This document shows positions 53,397 through 62,739 of a DNA stretch of 64,000 nucleotides, in pieces. A program made the translations under genes and the position numbers. The stretch is from an uncultured Lachnospiraceae bacterium. Lineage in GTDB: Bacteria > Bacillota > Clostridia > Lachnospirales > Lachnospiraceae. The notes below the pieces were generated by a model that saw only the letters and a program-made list of their open reading frames with translations, ran no database searches and had not been told where the DNA came from. The stretch's first letter is position 1, and the number at the start of each line of letters is the position of its first letter. The stretch is taken from assembly GCA_910580195.1 (NCBI GenBank), contig CAJTWA010000005.1:1-64000 (forward strand), given 5' to 3'.

Positions 53397-54086
53397 ATGG
53401 CGAAGAAAGTTCTTGTAGTGGATGATGAAAAGTTAATCGTAAAGGGAATCCGGTTCAGCTTGGAGCAGGACGGCATGGAGGTGGACTGCGCGTATGACGG
53501 CGAAGAAGCCCTGCGGCTTGCCACAGCCCAGAACTATGACATGATACTCTTAGACTTGATGCTGCCCAAGATGGACGGCTTCGAGGTATGTCAGCACATA
53601 CGGGAATTTTCTTCCGTGCCCATCGTGATGCTTACGGCAAAAGGGGACGACATGGACAAGATACTTGGGCTGGAATACGGGGCGGACGATTACATAACCA
53701 AGCCATTCAACATCCTTGAAGTAAAAGCAAGGATTAAGGCGATTATGCGCAGGACTTCCCCCAACCAGCCCGGGAAAGAGAATCCCAAGCTGGTGGAGCA
53801 CGGCGACTTAAAGCTAGACAGCGAGAGCCGGCGCCTGTTTATCCTTGGGAAAGAAATCAACGTTACAGCCCGGGAATTTGATTTGCTGGAGCTTTTAGCC
53901 TTAAACCCCAATAAGGTCTACAGCCGGGAAAAGCTTTTAAACCTTGTATGGGGCAGCGATTACCCCGGGGACGTGCGCACGGTGGACGTCCATGTGCGCC
54001 GCCTGCGGGAGAAAATCGAGGAAAACCCCAGCGAGCCGAAATATGTGCATACCAAGTGGGGCGTAGGCTATTATTATCAAGGTTGA
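53397..54086 (+). CDS. OmpR/PhoB-family response regulator
   Basis: Regulator of 229 residues. The receiver has VVDDEK, phospho-acceptor Asp in MILLDLMLP (near 53), the Thr of MLTAKG and Lys of TKPF. The DNA-binding winged helix has the OmpR ending (VDVHVRRLREKIEENP, YVHTKWGVGYY). It starts 11 bases after comEA and the kinase begins 15 bases after its stop, so the three probably share a transcript. Homology is closest to the PhoB/WalR-like group; its regulon is unknown. Confidence 0.94.
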   Translation: MAKKVLVVDDEKLIVKGIRFSLEQDGMEVDCAYDGEEALRLATAQNYDMILLDLMLPKMDGFEVCQHIREFSSVPIVMLTAKGDDMDKILGLEYGADDYITKPFNILEVKARIKAIMRRTSPNQPGKENPKLVEHGDLKLDSESRRLFILGKEINVTAREFDLLELLALNPNKVYSREKLLNLVWGSDYPGDVRTVDVHVRRLREKIEENPSEPKYVHTKWGVGYYYQG

Positions 54087-54101
54087 CGGTAAGGGAAGAC
54101 G

Positions 54102-55517
54102 ATGAAGAAGCTGAAATTTTTACACAGCCTGAAGTTCCGGCTGTTCCTTTTGATGGCGCTGGCGGGGATCCTCCCCAACCTTGCCCTCCGGGCAGGGATA
54201 CTTATGAGCTATGAGAGCCGGGCGGTATCCAACCGGAGCATCGACGTGCTGGGGCAGGCAAAAATTCTGGGGAACCAAGTGGTTACATACGGCTATATGA
54301 AGGACACCAGCCTAGAAGTCATCAACGCCCAGCTTGAAATGCTTTCCACCATTTACGATGGGAGGGTCCTGATTGTCAACAGCAGTTTCCAGATTGTCAA
54401 GGACACCTATGAGCTGGACACAGGGAAAACCATCATTTCCGAGGAAGTGGTAAAAAGTTTCCAAGGGGAGGAAATTACCAAGTACGATTCCAAGAACCGT
54501 TATATAGAATTAGCCATACCCTTGAAAAAAGAAGGGCTGGAGCAGAGCCTTGGGGTGCTTTTGGTAAGCGTTTCCACAGACAGCATTATGCTCAACTATG
54601 GATATCTCAAGGACAATGCCCTGATTATTGAGCTGGCAAGTTTAGTCGTTATCCTTGGGTTCGCGCTGTTTTGGTCCGGCCGGCTGGTGCGCCCTTTTGG
54701 GAAACTGGCAAAATATTTGGAAGAGGTGCAGGCTGGGGACGAGGAAGCCTTGATGGTTGCCGACTATACGGAAACAGAGGCCATTTCCGATGCCTTTAAC
54801 GAGCTGTGGGGCAGGATGCGGGCCATTGACGACTCAAGGCAGGAATTTGTTTCCAATGTGTCCCATGAGCTGAAAACCCCCCTGACTTCCATGAAGGTGC
54901 TTGCAGATTCCCTGCTGGCCCAAGGGGACGCCCCGGTGGAGCTTTACAAGGAATTTATGGGGGACATCGCAGAAGAAATTGAGCGGGAGAATAAGATCAT
55001 CAACGACCTGCTTTCCCTTGTGAAAATGGATAAGGCGGCAGGCACCTTAAATGTTTCCGTGGTAAATATCAATGAATTGCTGGAACTGATTTTAAAACGC
55101 CTAAGGCCCATTGCGGAAAAGCAGAATATTGAGCTGGTGCTGGAAAGTTTCCGGCCAGTCAGCGCAGAGGTGGACGAGGTGAAGCTTTCCCTTGCCCTCA
55201 ACAACCTTGTGGAAAATGCCATTAAGTACAACAAGCCGGAAGGCTGGGTGCATGTGTCCTTAAATGCGGACCACAAATATTTCTTTGTCCGGGTGGAGGA
55301 TTCCGGGATTGGCATACCGGAAGAGGCCTTGGAGCATATTTACGAGCGGTTTTTCCGCGCCGACAAGTCCCACTCCCGGGAAATCGGCGGCACTGGCCTT
55401 GGCCTTGCCATCACAAGGAACGCTGTCCTCATGCACCGGGGCGCCATCAAGGCCCACAGCAAGGAGGGGGAAGGCACGGTATTCACAGTGCGGATTCCGC
55501 TGATGTACCTTGTGTAG
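54102..55517 (+). CDS. Membrane sensor histidine kinase
   Basis: Kinase of 471 residues and partner of the adjacent regulator. Helix 1 is about 11-33 and helix 2 about 170-190, with an extracellular sensor between (PAS/Cache-like, DTYELDTGKTIISEE). A HAMP linker follows, then the phospho-acceptor His in FVSNVSHELKTPLTSMK and the ATPase with NLVENAIKYN, DSGIGIPEE and GGTGLGLAIT. Complete and probably active. Confidence 0.94.
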   Translation: MKKLKFLHSLKFRLFLLMALAGILPNLALRAGILMSYESRAVSNRSIDVLGQAKILGNQVVTYGYMKDTSLEVINAQLEMLSTIYDGRVLIVNSSFQIVKDTYELDTGKTIISEEVVKSFQGEEITKYDSKNRYIELAIPLKKEGLEQSLGVLLVSVSTDSIMLNYGYLKDNALIIELASLVVILGFALFWSGRLVRPFGKLAKYLEEVQAGDEEALMVADYTETEAISDAFNELWGRMRAIDDSRQEFVSNVSHELKTPLTSMKVLADSLLAQGDAPVELYKEFMGDIAEEIERENKIINDLLSLVKMDKAAGTLNVSVVNINELLELILKRLRPIAEKQNIELVLESFRPVSAEVDEVKLSLALNNLVENAIKYNKPEGWVHVSLNADHKYFFVRVEDSGIGIPEEALEHIYERFFRADKSHSREIGGTGLGLAITRNAVLMHRGAIKAHSKEGEGTVFTVRIPLMYLV

Positions 55518-55533
55518 GGGCTTATACACTGCA

Positions 55534-55640
55534 TACAGCGGCAGTGGGTTCTGTGGCGCAAAAGGGAGCCTTGCCGTATAGAGGAAGAGGGTTCTGTGGC
55601 GCAAAAGGGAGCCTTGCGTACAGCGGCAGTGGGTTCTGTA
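55534..55640. repeat. 42-43-bp imperfect tandem repeat
   Basis: GGGTTCTG(TGGCGCAAAAGG) recurs at 55546, 55589 and 55631, in the gap between the kinase and the GerMN gene. The region is otherwise gene-free. Confidence 0.65.
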
Positions 55641-55743
55641 AGGGCCATAAGCCCTGTATTGTAATTTTTGCACAAAAGTCGGGCTGGGGCCAAGAAGGCC
55701 CGTGCAGGCTTTTCCTGCCTATTTTACCGGAAGGAGGCCAGGA

Positions 55744-56739
55744 ATGGGAAAGAAAAAACAAAGAATATGCTTCATGCTGGCCTTCCTTTGCATGGCAGGC
55801 CTTGCAGGCTGCGGGAAGGGCAAAAAGGGCTCTTCCGACTATTATGTGTTTTATGTCAATAAAGAAAATACAAAAACAGTTGCCGTAGGGTATGAGCCAA
55901 AGGCTTCGGATGACAGGGGCATGATACAGGAGTTTTTGGAAATGCTCCTAAAGAAAGAGGACCATAAGGATTACCGGCAGGCAGTCCCGGAAGAGGTGAA
56001 GCTGAACTCTTGGAAATTGGAAAATGCCCAGCTTTACCTGTATTTCAACAACGGATACATGGATCTGGACAATGTGAGCGAGGTATTATGCCGCGCTGCC
56101 ATTGTGCGGACACTGACACAGGTAAAAGGGGTGGACTGCATATCCTTTTATGTGGGGGATTCCCCGCTGGTGGATGCCAGCGGCAGCCTCATTGGCCTGA
56201 TGACGGCGGAAAGTTTTATTGAAAACCCGGGGGAACAGATTAATACCATCCAGACTGCCAGCATTACCCTGTATTTTTCCAACCCCAAGGGGACAGCCTT
56301 AATCCCGGAGGTGCAGGAAGTGCACTACAGCAGCAATATTTCCTTGGAAAAGCTGGTGATGGAGCAATTGCTCCGGGGGCCTGAGGGGAAAGGCAAGCGG
56401 GCGGCTATCCCGGATGGGACGAAGCTGGTGAATGTGTCGGTGCTGGACGGGGTAGGGTTTGTGAATTTAAGCGAAGGGTTCCTTAACCAGAATTATGAGA
56501 TTGCCGAGCCGGTGGTGATTTATTCTATTGTAAATTCCTTGGCGGAGCTGCCCAACATCAACAAAGTGCAGATTGCAGTCAATGGGGACAGCGCCATCAC
56601 CTACCGGGAAAAAATGAAGCTGGAAACCATGTATGAGCGGGATTTGGACTACGTGGACGAAGGCGCCCGCACACAGGAAGAGCAGAGGGAAGAAGAAACA
56701 GAAACCGTGATTATAGAAGAGGAGGAGCCGGATGGCTAA
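55744..56739 (+). CDS. GerMN-domain lipoprotein
   Basis: Lipoprotein of 331 residues with the lipobox GLAGC (Cys near 24). Two GerMN domains are visible, at about 35-165 and 180-300 (YYVFYVNKENTK, LNSWKLENAQLYLYFNNGYM; ITLYFSNPKGTALIP, VNVSVLDGVGFVNLSEGF). GerM proteins assist spore-wall or envelope assembly in Bacilli and Clostridia. Very acidic C-terminal tail. GGAGG lies 6 bases before the ATG, and its 3' end overlaps comEC by 8 bases. Confidence 0.9.
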   Translation: MGKKKQRICFMLAFLCMAGLAGCGKGKKGSSDYYVFYVNKENTKTVAVGYEPKASDDRGMIQEFLEMLLKKEDHKDYRQAVPEEVKLNSWKLENAQLYLYFNNGYMDLDNVSEVLCRAAIVRTLTQVKGVDCISFYVGDSPLVDASGSLIGLMTAESFIENPGEQINTIQTASITLYFSNPKGTALIPEVQEVHYSSNISLEKLVMEQLLRGPEGKGKRAAIPDGTKLVNVSVLDGVGFVNLSEGFLNQNYEIAEPVVIYSIVNSLAELPNINKVQIAVNGDSAITYREKMKLETMYERDLDYVDEGARTQEEQREEETETVIIEEEEPDG

Positions 56740-59284
56740 CCGGGCAGTTTGCTGCCTGTCGGCCTCTTTGCTGCTGGGCACCCTGCATGGGGGCTTTGGG
56801 GGCGTCCTGTTCCCAGCCGTGCTGCTGCTGTTTTTGCTTTTTGCCAGCCTTGCCATTGCAAGGGAGCAGGAAGGGGCAGGGAAAGCAATCCTGTCCCGCT
56901 GCCTGTGCTGCATCCTTGCCTTTGGGCTTGGGGCATGGCATTTCCAGTCAGAAACACAGGCGCGGGACAGGCTGGAACGCGCCCTTACGGAAGGGCAAAC
57001 GGCCGCTGTCCGTGGGGAAGTCCAGAAAAAAGAAGAGAAGGCAGGGCAGTGTCTTTATACGTTGGCAGATACCTATGTGCTTGCGGATGGCAGCCGTTAT
57101 CCCAGCAACCGGGTGCTGGCCTACAGTTCTGATATGCATATCCAGCCGGGGGATGTTGTGGAATTCACCGGAATCTATGCACCATTCCAAATTTCCCGCA
57201 ATGAAGGGAATTTCAACGAAAAACAATATTACCAGAGCAAAAAAATTGAATTCCGCCTGTACGCCCAAGGGGAAGGGCAGGCAGTTGGGAAAGGCAGCGC
57301 CTATGCGCCAGCCCTTGGGAAGCTGCGCCAAACATTCCGGGAGGTGTACCAAGCCTGTATGGGGGAGGAGCACGCAGGGCTTTTGGCAGATATGACGCTG
57401 GGGGATAAGTCATTGCTGGACGGGGAGATGAAAGATTTGTACCAGAAAGCAGGGATTTCCCATATCTTGGCTATTTCCGGCCTGCATGTTTCCCTGTTTG
57501 GGATGGGGATGTACCGGCTTTTACGGAAAATCCTGCTCCCAGACAAGCTGTGCGCCCTCTGTTCCGTAGGGGCAGTGGTAAGTTTTGGCCTCCTGTCCGG
57601 CATGGAAATCTCCACGGTACGGGCAATCTGCATGTTCTGCTTGGGGATGGCAGCCCGGGTACTGGGCTATAGCTATGATTCTGCTACTGCCCTTGGCCTT
57701 AGCGCCATGGTGCAGGCATGGGAAAACCCCTTTGTGCTGGGAAATGCTGGGTTCCTGTTTTCCTATGGGGCAGCCCTTGGGGTGACAGTGGCGGCAGGGA
57801 TTTTAAAGGAGGCATTTTCTGGGAAGGCGGGGAGCTTAGAAGCCGTTAAAGAAGGAAATCAGGAGAAGCCCAAAAGGATGCTGGGAAGAAAGGGCGTCCA
57901 TGGCGGGAATCAAGGCTGCCAGTGCAGCAGTGCGAAAAATTTAGCAGCCTCAGAAATGGCTGAAAGGTATAAGGATAGGGCTCCTTTTTGGAAAAAATGC
58001 GTGCAGAAACTGCTGGATACAATGTTTTCCAGTATCTGCATCCAGCTTGCCACGCTGCCCTTGTCCCTGTATTTTTATTTTGAAGTGCCATGCTACAGCG
58101 TATTGGCAAATGGCTTGATCCTGCCGTTCCTCGGGCCAACCTTGTCCGTTGGCCTGCTTGGGGCTTTTGTGGGGATTTTTTCCATACCGGCAGCAACATA
58201 TATCCTTGCCCCAGTGGGCTGGCTGCTTTCCGGGAATGAGGTAATCTGCCGGGGTATTTTAAGCCTTCCGGGGTCGGTCTTTGTAGCCGGGAAGCCGGGG
58301 CTTGCTTTGGTATGCCTGTATTATGGGGTTTTGGTTTCTGTGCTGTACCTGCTTGCCCAAGGGGCAGGGCGGAAATGGCTTTTGGGGCTTATGGCTGCCC
58401 TTTGGCTTGTGCTGTTTTTGCGGGAGCCGCCGGGATTTGGGGTTTATGTGCTGGATGTGGGGCAGGGGGATGGGATATTCGTCCAGACCAAAGAGGGGGA
58501 ACATTTCTTTGTGGACGGGGGCAGCAGCGACGTGAAGCAGGTGGGGAAGTACCGGATCCTTCCCTTCCTAAAAGCAAAAGGAATCGCCTCCATAAAGGGA
58601 TGGCTGGTGTCCCATGCAGACTACGACCATATCAGCGGGCTGGAAGAATTGCTGGAGTCAGGATACCCCATCGAATACCTGATTGTGGCGGATGGGATGG
58701 CAAGGGATGAAGCGTCAGAACATTTGCTGCATTTGGCGCGGCAGGCAGGGTGCAAGGTGGTGTACGTGTCGCCGGGCATGGAATTTGGGGCGGGTAAGGC
58801 AATATTTACAGCCTGGCGCCCAGAGGCTGCGGGACAGGCTGGGGAGCATGGAACGGGCAAACCCAAGGACAGGAATGGGGGTTCTTTAGTAGTTGCCCTA
58901 GAATATCCGGGATTTACCGGGATTTTTACTGGGGACATAGGGAAAACGGAAGAGAACCAGTTGGCTGAAAATCCAGAATTCCGGACATGGGCAGGACGTG
59001 CTGGGGGGATTGATTTTTATAAAGCAGCCCACCATGGATCCAATAGCTCGAACAGCCAGGCAATCCTTAAAACCCTTTCCCCAAAGGCCGCCGTTATTTC
59101 CTGCGGGGCGAAGAATTCCTATGGGCATCCCGGCAAGGATGCGCTGGAACGTCTGGAACAGGCAGGGAGCCGGGTGTTCTGCACCATGGAATGGGGGCAG
59201 GTGGCAATTCAGCCAGAGGGGCAGGGAATCCGGGTGTGGGGGTACTTGCAACCCAAAAGTGATTACAAGGAGGCAGTTCAGTGA
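56732..59284 (+). CDS. comEC: ComEC/Rec2 DNA-uptake channel
   Basis: Membrane channel of 850 residues carrying single-stranded DNA into the cell. The order is an N-terminal DUF4131 domain with TM helices, an oligonucleotide-binding-like external part, the competence core (GISHILAISGLHVSLFGMGM, the typical HxxAISGLH motif) with multiple helices, and a C-terminal metallo-beta-lactamase-like domain with SHADYDHISG and KAAHHGSNSSNS. An insert of about 55 polar residues near 375-430 lies between membrane segments. Translation is coupled to the GerMN gene (8-base overlap). Confidence 0.94.
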   Translation: MANRAVCCLSASLLLGTLHGGFGGVLFPAVLLLFLLFASLAIAREQEGAGKAILSRCLCCILAFGLGAWHFQSETQARDRLERALTEGQTAAVRGEVQKKEEKAGQCLYTLADTYVLADGSRYPSNRVLAYSSDMHIQPGDVVEFTGIYAPFQISRNEGNFNEKQYYQSKKIEFRLYAQGEGQAVGKGSAYAPALGKLRQTFREVYQACMGEEHAGLLADMTLGDKSLLDGEMKDLYQKAGISHILAISGLHVSLFGMGMYRLLRKILLPDKLCALCSVGAVVSFGLLSGMEISTVRAICMFCLGMAARVLGYSYDSATALGLSAMVQAWENPFVLGNAGFLFSYGAALGVTVAAGILKEAFSGKAGSLEAVKEGNQEKPKRMLGRKGVHGGNQGCQCSSAKNLAASEMAERYKDRAPFWKKCVQKLLDTMFSSICIQLATLPLSLYFYFEVPCYSVLANGLILPFLGPTLSVGLLGAFVGIFSIPAATYILAPVGWLLSGNEVICRGILSLPGSVFVAGKPGLALVCLYYGVLVSVLYLLAQGAGRKWLLGLMAALWLVLFLREPPGFGVYVLDVGQGDGIFVQTKEGEHFFVDGGSSDVKQVGKYRILPFLKAKGIASIKGWLVSHADYDHISGLEELLESGYPIEYLIVADGMARDEASEHLLHLARQAGCKVVYVSPGMEFGAGKAIFTAWRPEAAGQAGEHGTGKPKDRNGGSLVVALEYPGFTGIFTGDIGKTEENQLAENPEFRTWAGRAGGIDFYKAAHHGSNSSNSQAILKTLSPKAAVISCGAKNSYGHPGKDALERLEQAGSRVFCTMEWGQVAIQPEGQGIRVWGYLQPKSDYKEAVQ

Positions 59285-59396
59285 AGTCCCCACAATAAAT
59301 GTAGAAAAGATGCATGGATTCAGTGATAAAACAATAACATTGGTAGGCAGGTTGTGTTATAATATTATAATAAAAAAGAGCGAGGGAGAATCCGTG

Positions 59397-60608
59397 ATGG
59401 AAGTATTAAAGAACATGAATGAAGTTAACCCGAAAATGTTGGAAGATGATATAGAAGTGGAAATCATGAAGGCGAACCATTTAGGTTTTGATTATGAAAT
59501 TGAAACGGAGGAGGAAACGGAAGAAGAACCAGAGGAGCAGCCTTTCCAAGCAGAAAAAATCCGGGTAGACCAGCAGATGCTTTCTGTAAAATATATGCTG
59601 GAGCTTATGGAGGACGGATTGATTGAACTAAATCCCGGATACCAAAGGCATCGGGTATGGAAAGATAATAAGAGAAAATCATTGCTAATTGAATCCTTAA
59701 TGCTGAGAATTCCTATACCTGCATTTTATTTTTATGAAAATGAGGATGGAAAATATCAGGTAATTGACGGCCAGCAAAGATTGGCAACGATTCAGGAGTT
59801 TGTCCAAGGGAAGTTCCAGCTATCTGGCTTGGAATATTTAGGGAAAGAATATAACTGGAAAGGGTTCCAAGATTTAGAAATCAAGTACGTCCAGCGTATT
59901 TACCGGACGCAGATTGCAGTCAATATTTTAGATGCAAGATCCCCAAAGAAAGTCATATACGATATTTTCCGGAGGGTAAATACAGGGGGGATTAACCTAA
60001 AACCGCAGGAAATGCGCAATGCAATCTGCAAGCCTGAAGTAAGGGAGTTTTTAAGGAAAAGCATAAGCAATGAAAATTACTTATTAGCAACTAGGGCTAA
60101 GGTAAAAGATGATAGGATGGATGCGCAGGAATTGGCATTGCGGTTTTATGCATTTGGCAGTGCATATGACTATGAAAAGGAATTGCTCCATTATGATTAT
60201 TCCAATATTGCAACTATGCTGGATGGGGCAATTGAGGCATTGAACAAAACGGATGCAGGCGTGAAAGATGCGCTGTATGCAAGGTTTGACGAGGCAATGC
60301 GGAGATGCTACTGTGCATTTGGGGAATACTGTTTTTCAAAAATTTTATGGGAAGGAGAACGGGTCAGGAGGAGGCTGGATTATATCAATAAGTCTTTGTT
60401 TGTTTCATTTTCGGTTTTGCTATTGCACCCAAAATATGACAATATTGACTTGGAAAAATACCAGAAAAGGATTGTAGAGCATCTGGCAATCCAGCTGACG
60501 GAGGATTACATGTATTTGAACTCCCTTACAATAGGGACTGGGAACCGCAGGAATGTATATCTGAATTTTGAACGTTCAAGGAGGGTATTAGAAGAATGTC
60601 TGGTATAA
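59397..60608 (+). CDS. DUF262 (GmrSD N-terminal-like, ParB-type) protein
   Basis: Protein of 403 residues, first gene of a three-gene operon. After an unusual acidic leader (residues 37-48 nearly all Glu) comes a DUF262 fold: NPGYQRHRVW (79-88), RIPIPAFYFYE, and the nucleotide-binding VIDGQQRLATI (122-132), then FRRVNTGGINLKPQEMRNAI. The HNH-type DUF1524 half of GmrSD enzymes is absent, so this is a stand-alone DUF262 protein. AT-rich relative to the com genes before it. GAGGGAG lies upstream of the ATG at 59397; an open extension to 58998 overlaps comEC and is noncoding. Overlaps the next gene by 13 bases. Confidence 0.85.
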   Translation: MEVLKNMNEVNPKMLEDDIEVEIMKANHLGFDYEIETEEETEEEPEEQPFQAEKIRVDQQMLSVKYMLELMEDGLIELNPGYQRHRVWKDNKRKSLLIESLMLRIPIPAFYFYENEDGKYQVIDGQQRLATIQEFVQGKFQLSGLEYLGKEYNWKGFQDLEIKYVQRIYRTQIAVNILDARSPKKVIYDIFRRVNTGGINLKPQEMRNAICKPEVREFLRKSISNENYLLATRAKVKDDRMDAQELALRFYAFGSAYDYEKELLHYDYSNIATMLDGAIEALNKTDAGVKDALYARFDEAMRRCYCAFGEYCFSKILWEGERVRRRLDYINKSLFVSFSVLLLHPKYDNIDLEKYQKRIVEHLAIQLTEDYMYLNSLTIGTGNRRNVYLNFERSRRVLEECLV

Positions 60609-61720
60609 AAATGGAGCGGGTAGCATGGAAGAATTTTAAATGCTATAAAGATTTTCAGATTGATTTAGCAGAATTAAATATTTTGGCAGGCAGCAATGCA
60701 GCGGGGAAATCTAGCTTCATTCAGGCAATCCTGCTGGCTTTTCAAAGTTGGGAGGAATTTGATAAAAACGTTGTCAATACCAATTGTGTCTATGGCGTAA
60801 ACCTAGGGCTGCCTATTAACATAATATCTGAAAATTTTGAGGGGAAAGGCATCACCTTAGAAATCGTATGCGGGGGCTGCGGAAACAGGGTTGTATTGGG
60901 GATGGATGAGGATGGCGGCAATGATATGCATATAAGGATTTTAAATGGGGAAGAGATTGCCGTACAGCGTGGGGAGCGCAACAATTTGAAGCACATGCAC
61001 CTTTTTTTCCTAAATGCGGAAAGGCAGGGGCCAAGGGTTGTTTCTCCCATTCGGGAAATACAGCCAAATTTTGTTGGATATGCAGGTGAAAACACGGGGT
61101 ATCTCATAAGCGAGATTGATAAACGCCAAAAGCTTCAGGGCATTAAACTTCCAGACAGCTTGAAGATTTCTCCGCTGGATCGGTTCTCAGCAAATTGTGA
61201 AGCATGGTTGGATATGCTTATCCCAAATACAGAATTGCAGTGCAGCGTAGATATGGAGAAAAATTTGTCTACTATAAAATTTAAAAATTCAGGTGAATTT
61301 TATCTTCCGACAGCAACAGGGTTTGGCATTACTTATGTATTGCCAATTATTGTTCAGGCATTGGTTGCTTCCACGCTTGAAAATTCGGTTTTAATTGTGG
61401 AAAATCCGGAGGCGCACTTGCATCCCCTGAGCCAATCTAGGCTGGGGAAATTTTTAGCCCTTGTTGCATGGAATGGTGTCCAAGTCTTGATTGAAACCCA
61501 CAGTGAGCATGTGATTGATGGCTGTAGGATTCAGGCAGCAAAGGAGAAGATGTGTGGGAACGTCCGGATTTTGTTTTTTGAAAAAAATCAGGAGAATAGT
61601 ATCTGTAAAAGTATCGCAGTGCAGGAAAATGGGGAGCTAGAAGAATGGCCAGCAGGTTTTTTTGACCAGAAACGGCAAGATTTACGGGAATTATTGGAGA
61701 TGAGGAGATGTGGAAATTAG
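60596..61720 (+). CDS. DUF3696 AAA ATPase (OLD/ABC-like)
   Basis: ATPase of 374 residues. Walker A is GSNAAGKSS (32-40), the Walker B/ABC-like region LIVENPEAHLHP (about 266-277), and an IETHSEHVIDG switch follows. The C-terminal ENGELEEWPAGFFDQ is the DUF3696 signature. It resembles the ATPase half of OLD-family and Septu-like proteins but has no Toprim or HNH nuclease. AAGGAGGG lies 10 bases upstream of the ATG, which is inside the end of the DUF262 gene; its own end overlaps the next gene by 13 bases. Probably the energy-using sensor or loader of the system. Confidence 0.88.
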   Translation: MSGIKMERVAWKNFKCYKDFQIDLAELNILAGSNAAGKSSFIQAILLAFQSWEEFDKNVVNTNCVYGVNLGLPINIISENFEGKGITLEIVCGGCGNRVVLGMDEDGGNDMHIRILNGEEIAVQRGERNNLKHMHLFFLNAERQGPRVVSPIREIQPNFVGYAGENTGYLISEIDKRQKLQGIKLPDSLKISPLDRFSANCEAWLDMLIPNTELQCSVDMEKNLSTIKFKNSGEFYLPTATGFGITYVLPIIVQALVASTLENSVLIVENPEAHLHPLSQSRLGKFLALVAWNGVQVLIETHSEHVIDGCRIQAAKEKMCGNVRILFFEKNQENSICKSIAVQENGELEEWPAGFFDQKRQDLRELLEMRRCGN

Positions 61721-62574
61721 ATGTATTTTTACTGCCATGCAAAAACTATAGAAGTTTGGCATATGAGGAGTTGTTAGCGTATGATAAGCGCATCGGGGAA
61801 ATTGAGGAGCATGAGAATTTTATGATTCCAAAAGAATTCTATGAAACAAAAGACGTCAACCAGCAAACCATATATGACGCAATATTTGGGGAGGGGCAGC
61901 ATGATTTGTCAGATTACTTATTGGAACTTTTTACAAAGAAGCGTGGGCAGGAGATAGGATACACAGGAATAAGAAAATTGAACGAATATGCCTATACGGC
62001 AATTGTATCCAAGGACATTGAGGAAGATAAAGCCCATCTGGCTCTGTTTGATATGGAAGATAAAACAGACAGGGCCAGCCCATACCAAGGCATTATCCCA
62101 AATGATGCTATAAAAGTGAAAAGATATTATCTCAGGAAGTGCATGGATTTCCGGGCATTTGAAGAAAAGGCAAAGTGTTGTTTTCCTAGGCTGATATTCC
62201 ATCCGGATGCTTTTAACCATATAGCGAAGCTAGGAAGGTGTAAAGATGTGGTTTCAGAATTAATGCGGCATCTTTGCGCTTTAAACGATTATGGGGATAA
62301 GATATATTCTTATACCGGCAAGAATGAAAAAAATGCATTGTTGGAATTGCAGTCTTCTTTTCAGGTTTATTGTTCTGGAAAAGGTTCCAATGAAACAATG
62401 TCATACAATAAAGATATAGTTTTTCAGGGGAAAACGTATACACTAACATGCAATCCGCATACTAAACTTTTTAAGAAATACTCAGGCCAGAGGATTTATT
62501 TTTGCTGGGGACGGGAGGAGATAGAAGGGCATAAAATAATTATTGTAAGGATTGGCGGCCATTGGGAAGAATAA
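61708..62574 (+). CDS. Unknown protein, third gene of the DUF262/DUF3696 operon
   Basis: Protein of 288 residues I cannot assign. Visible parts: an N-terminal WKLDVFLLPCKNYRSLAYEE region; a helical stretch with DLSDYLLELFTKKRGQEIG; FPRLIFHPDAFNHIAKLGRC near 165-185; and a C-terminal beta-rich part ending RIYFCWGREEIEG and IIIVRIGGHWEE. The end loosely resembles small RelE-like toxins, with CNPHTKLFKK before it, but no catalytic residues can be named. Overlap with the ATPase gene and equal AT-richness argue that it is part of the same system, and it is the best candidate for the effector. Confidence 0.7.
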   Translation: MWKLDVFLLPCKNYRSLAYEELLAYDKRIGEIEEHENFMIPKEFYETKDVNQQTIYDAIFGEGQHDLSDYLLELFTKKRGQEIGYTGIRKLNEYAYTAIVSKDIEEDKAHLALFDMEDKTDRASPYQGIIPNDAIKVKRYYLRKCMDFRAFEEKAKCCFPRLIFHPDAFNHIAKLGRCKDVVSELMRHLCALNDYGDKIYSYTGKNEKNALLELQSSFQVYCSGKGSNETMSYNKDIVFQGKTYTLTCNPHTKLFKKYSGQRIYFCWGREEIEGHKIIIVRIGGHWEE

Positions 62575-62634
62575 GGCTTGCTTATGGAACTGCTGTACAT
62601 GTTATGCAGTATGAAGTTTCCGAAAAGGGAACAC

Positions 62635-62671
62635 AAAAAGCAGGATACTGCTATCCCCAGCAATATCCTGC
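62635..62671 (-). terminator. Terminator of the Cys-repeat micro-gene
   Basis: On the minus strand GCAGGATATTGCT-GGGG-AT-AGCAGTATCCTGC folds into a 12-13 bp stem followed by TTTTT, about 70 bases after the micro-gene's stop. Confidence 0.7.
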
Positions 62672-62739
62672 CCGAATTGGTTCATTTGTAAAGAACTGCC
62701 ATATCTGCCCTTCCTGCATCCCATCAGTAAAGAACTGCC

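Noticed and set aside
59397..61720. GmrSD type IV restriction system
   Set aside because: The DUF1524 HNH nuclease part is missing and the partner is an ATPase of the DUF3696 type.
60596..61720. Septu (PtuA) or OLD nuclease
   Set aside because: No HNH partner and no Toprim domain; only the ATPase part is similar.
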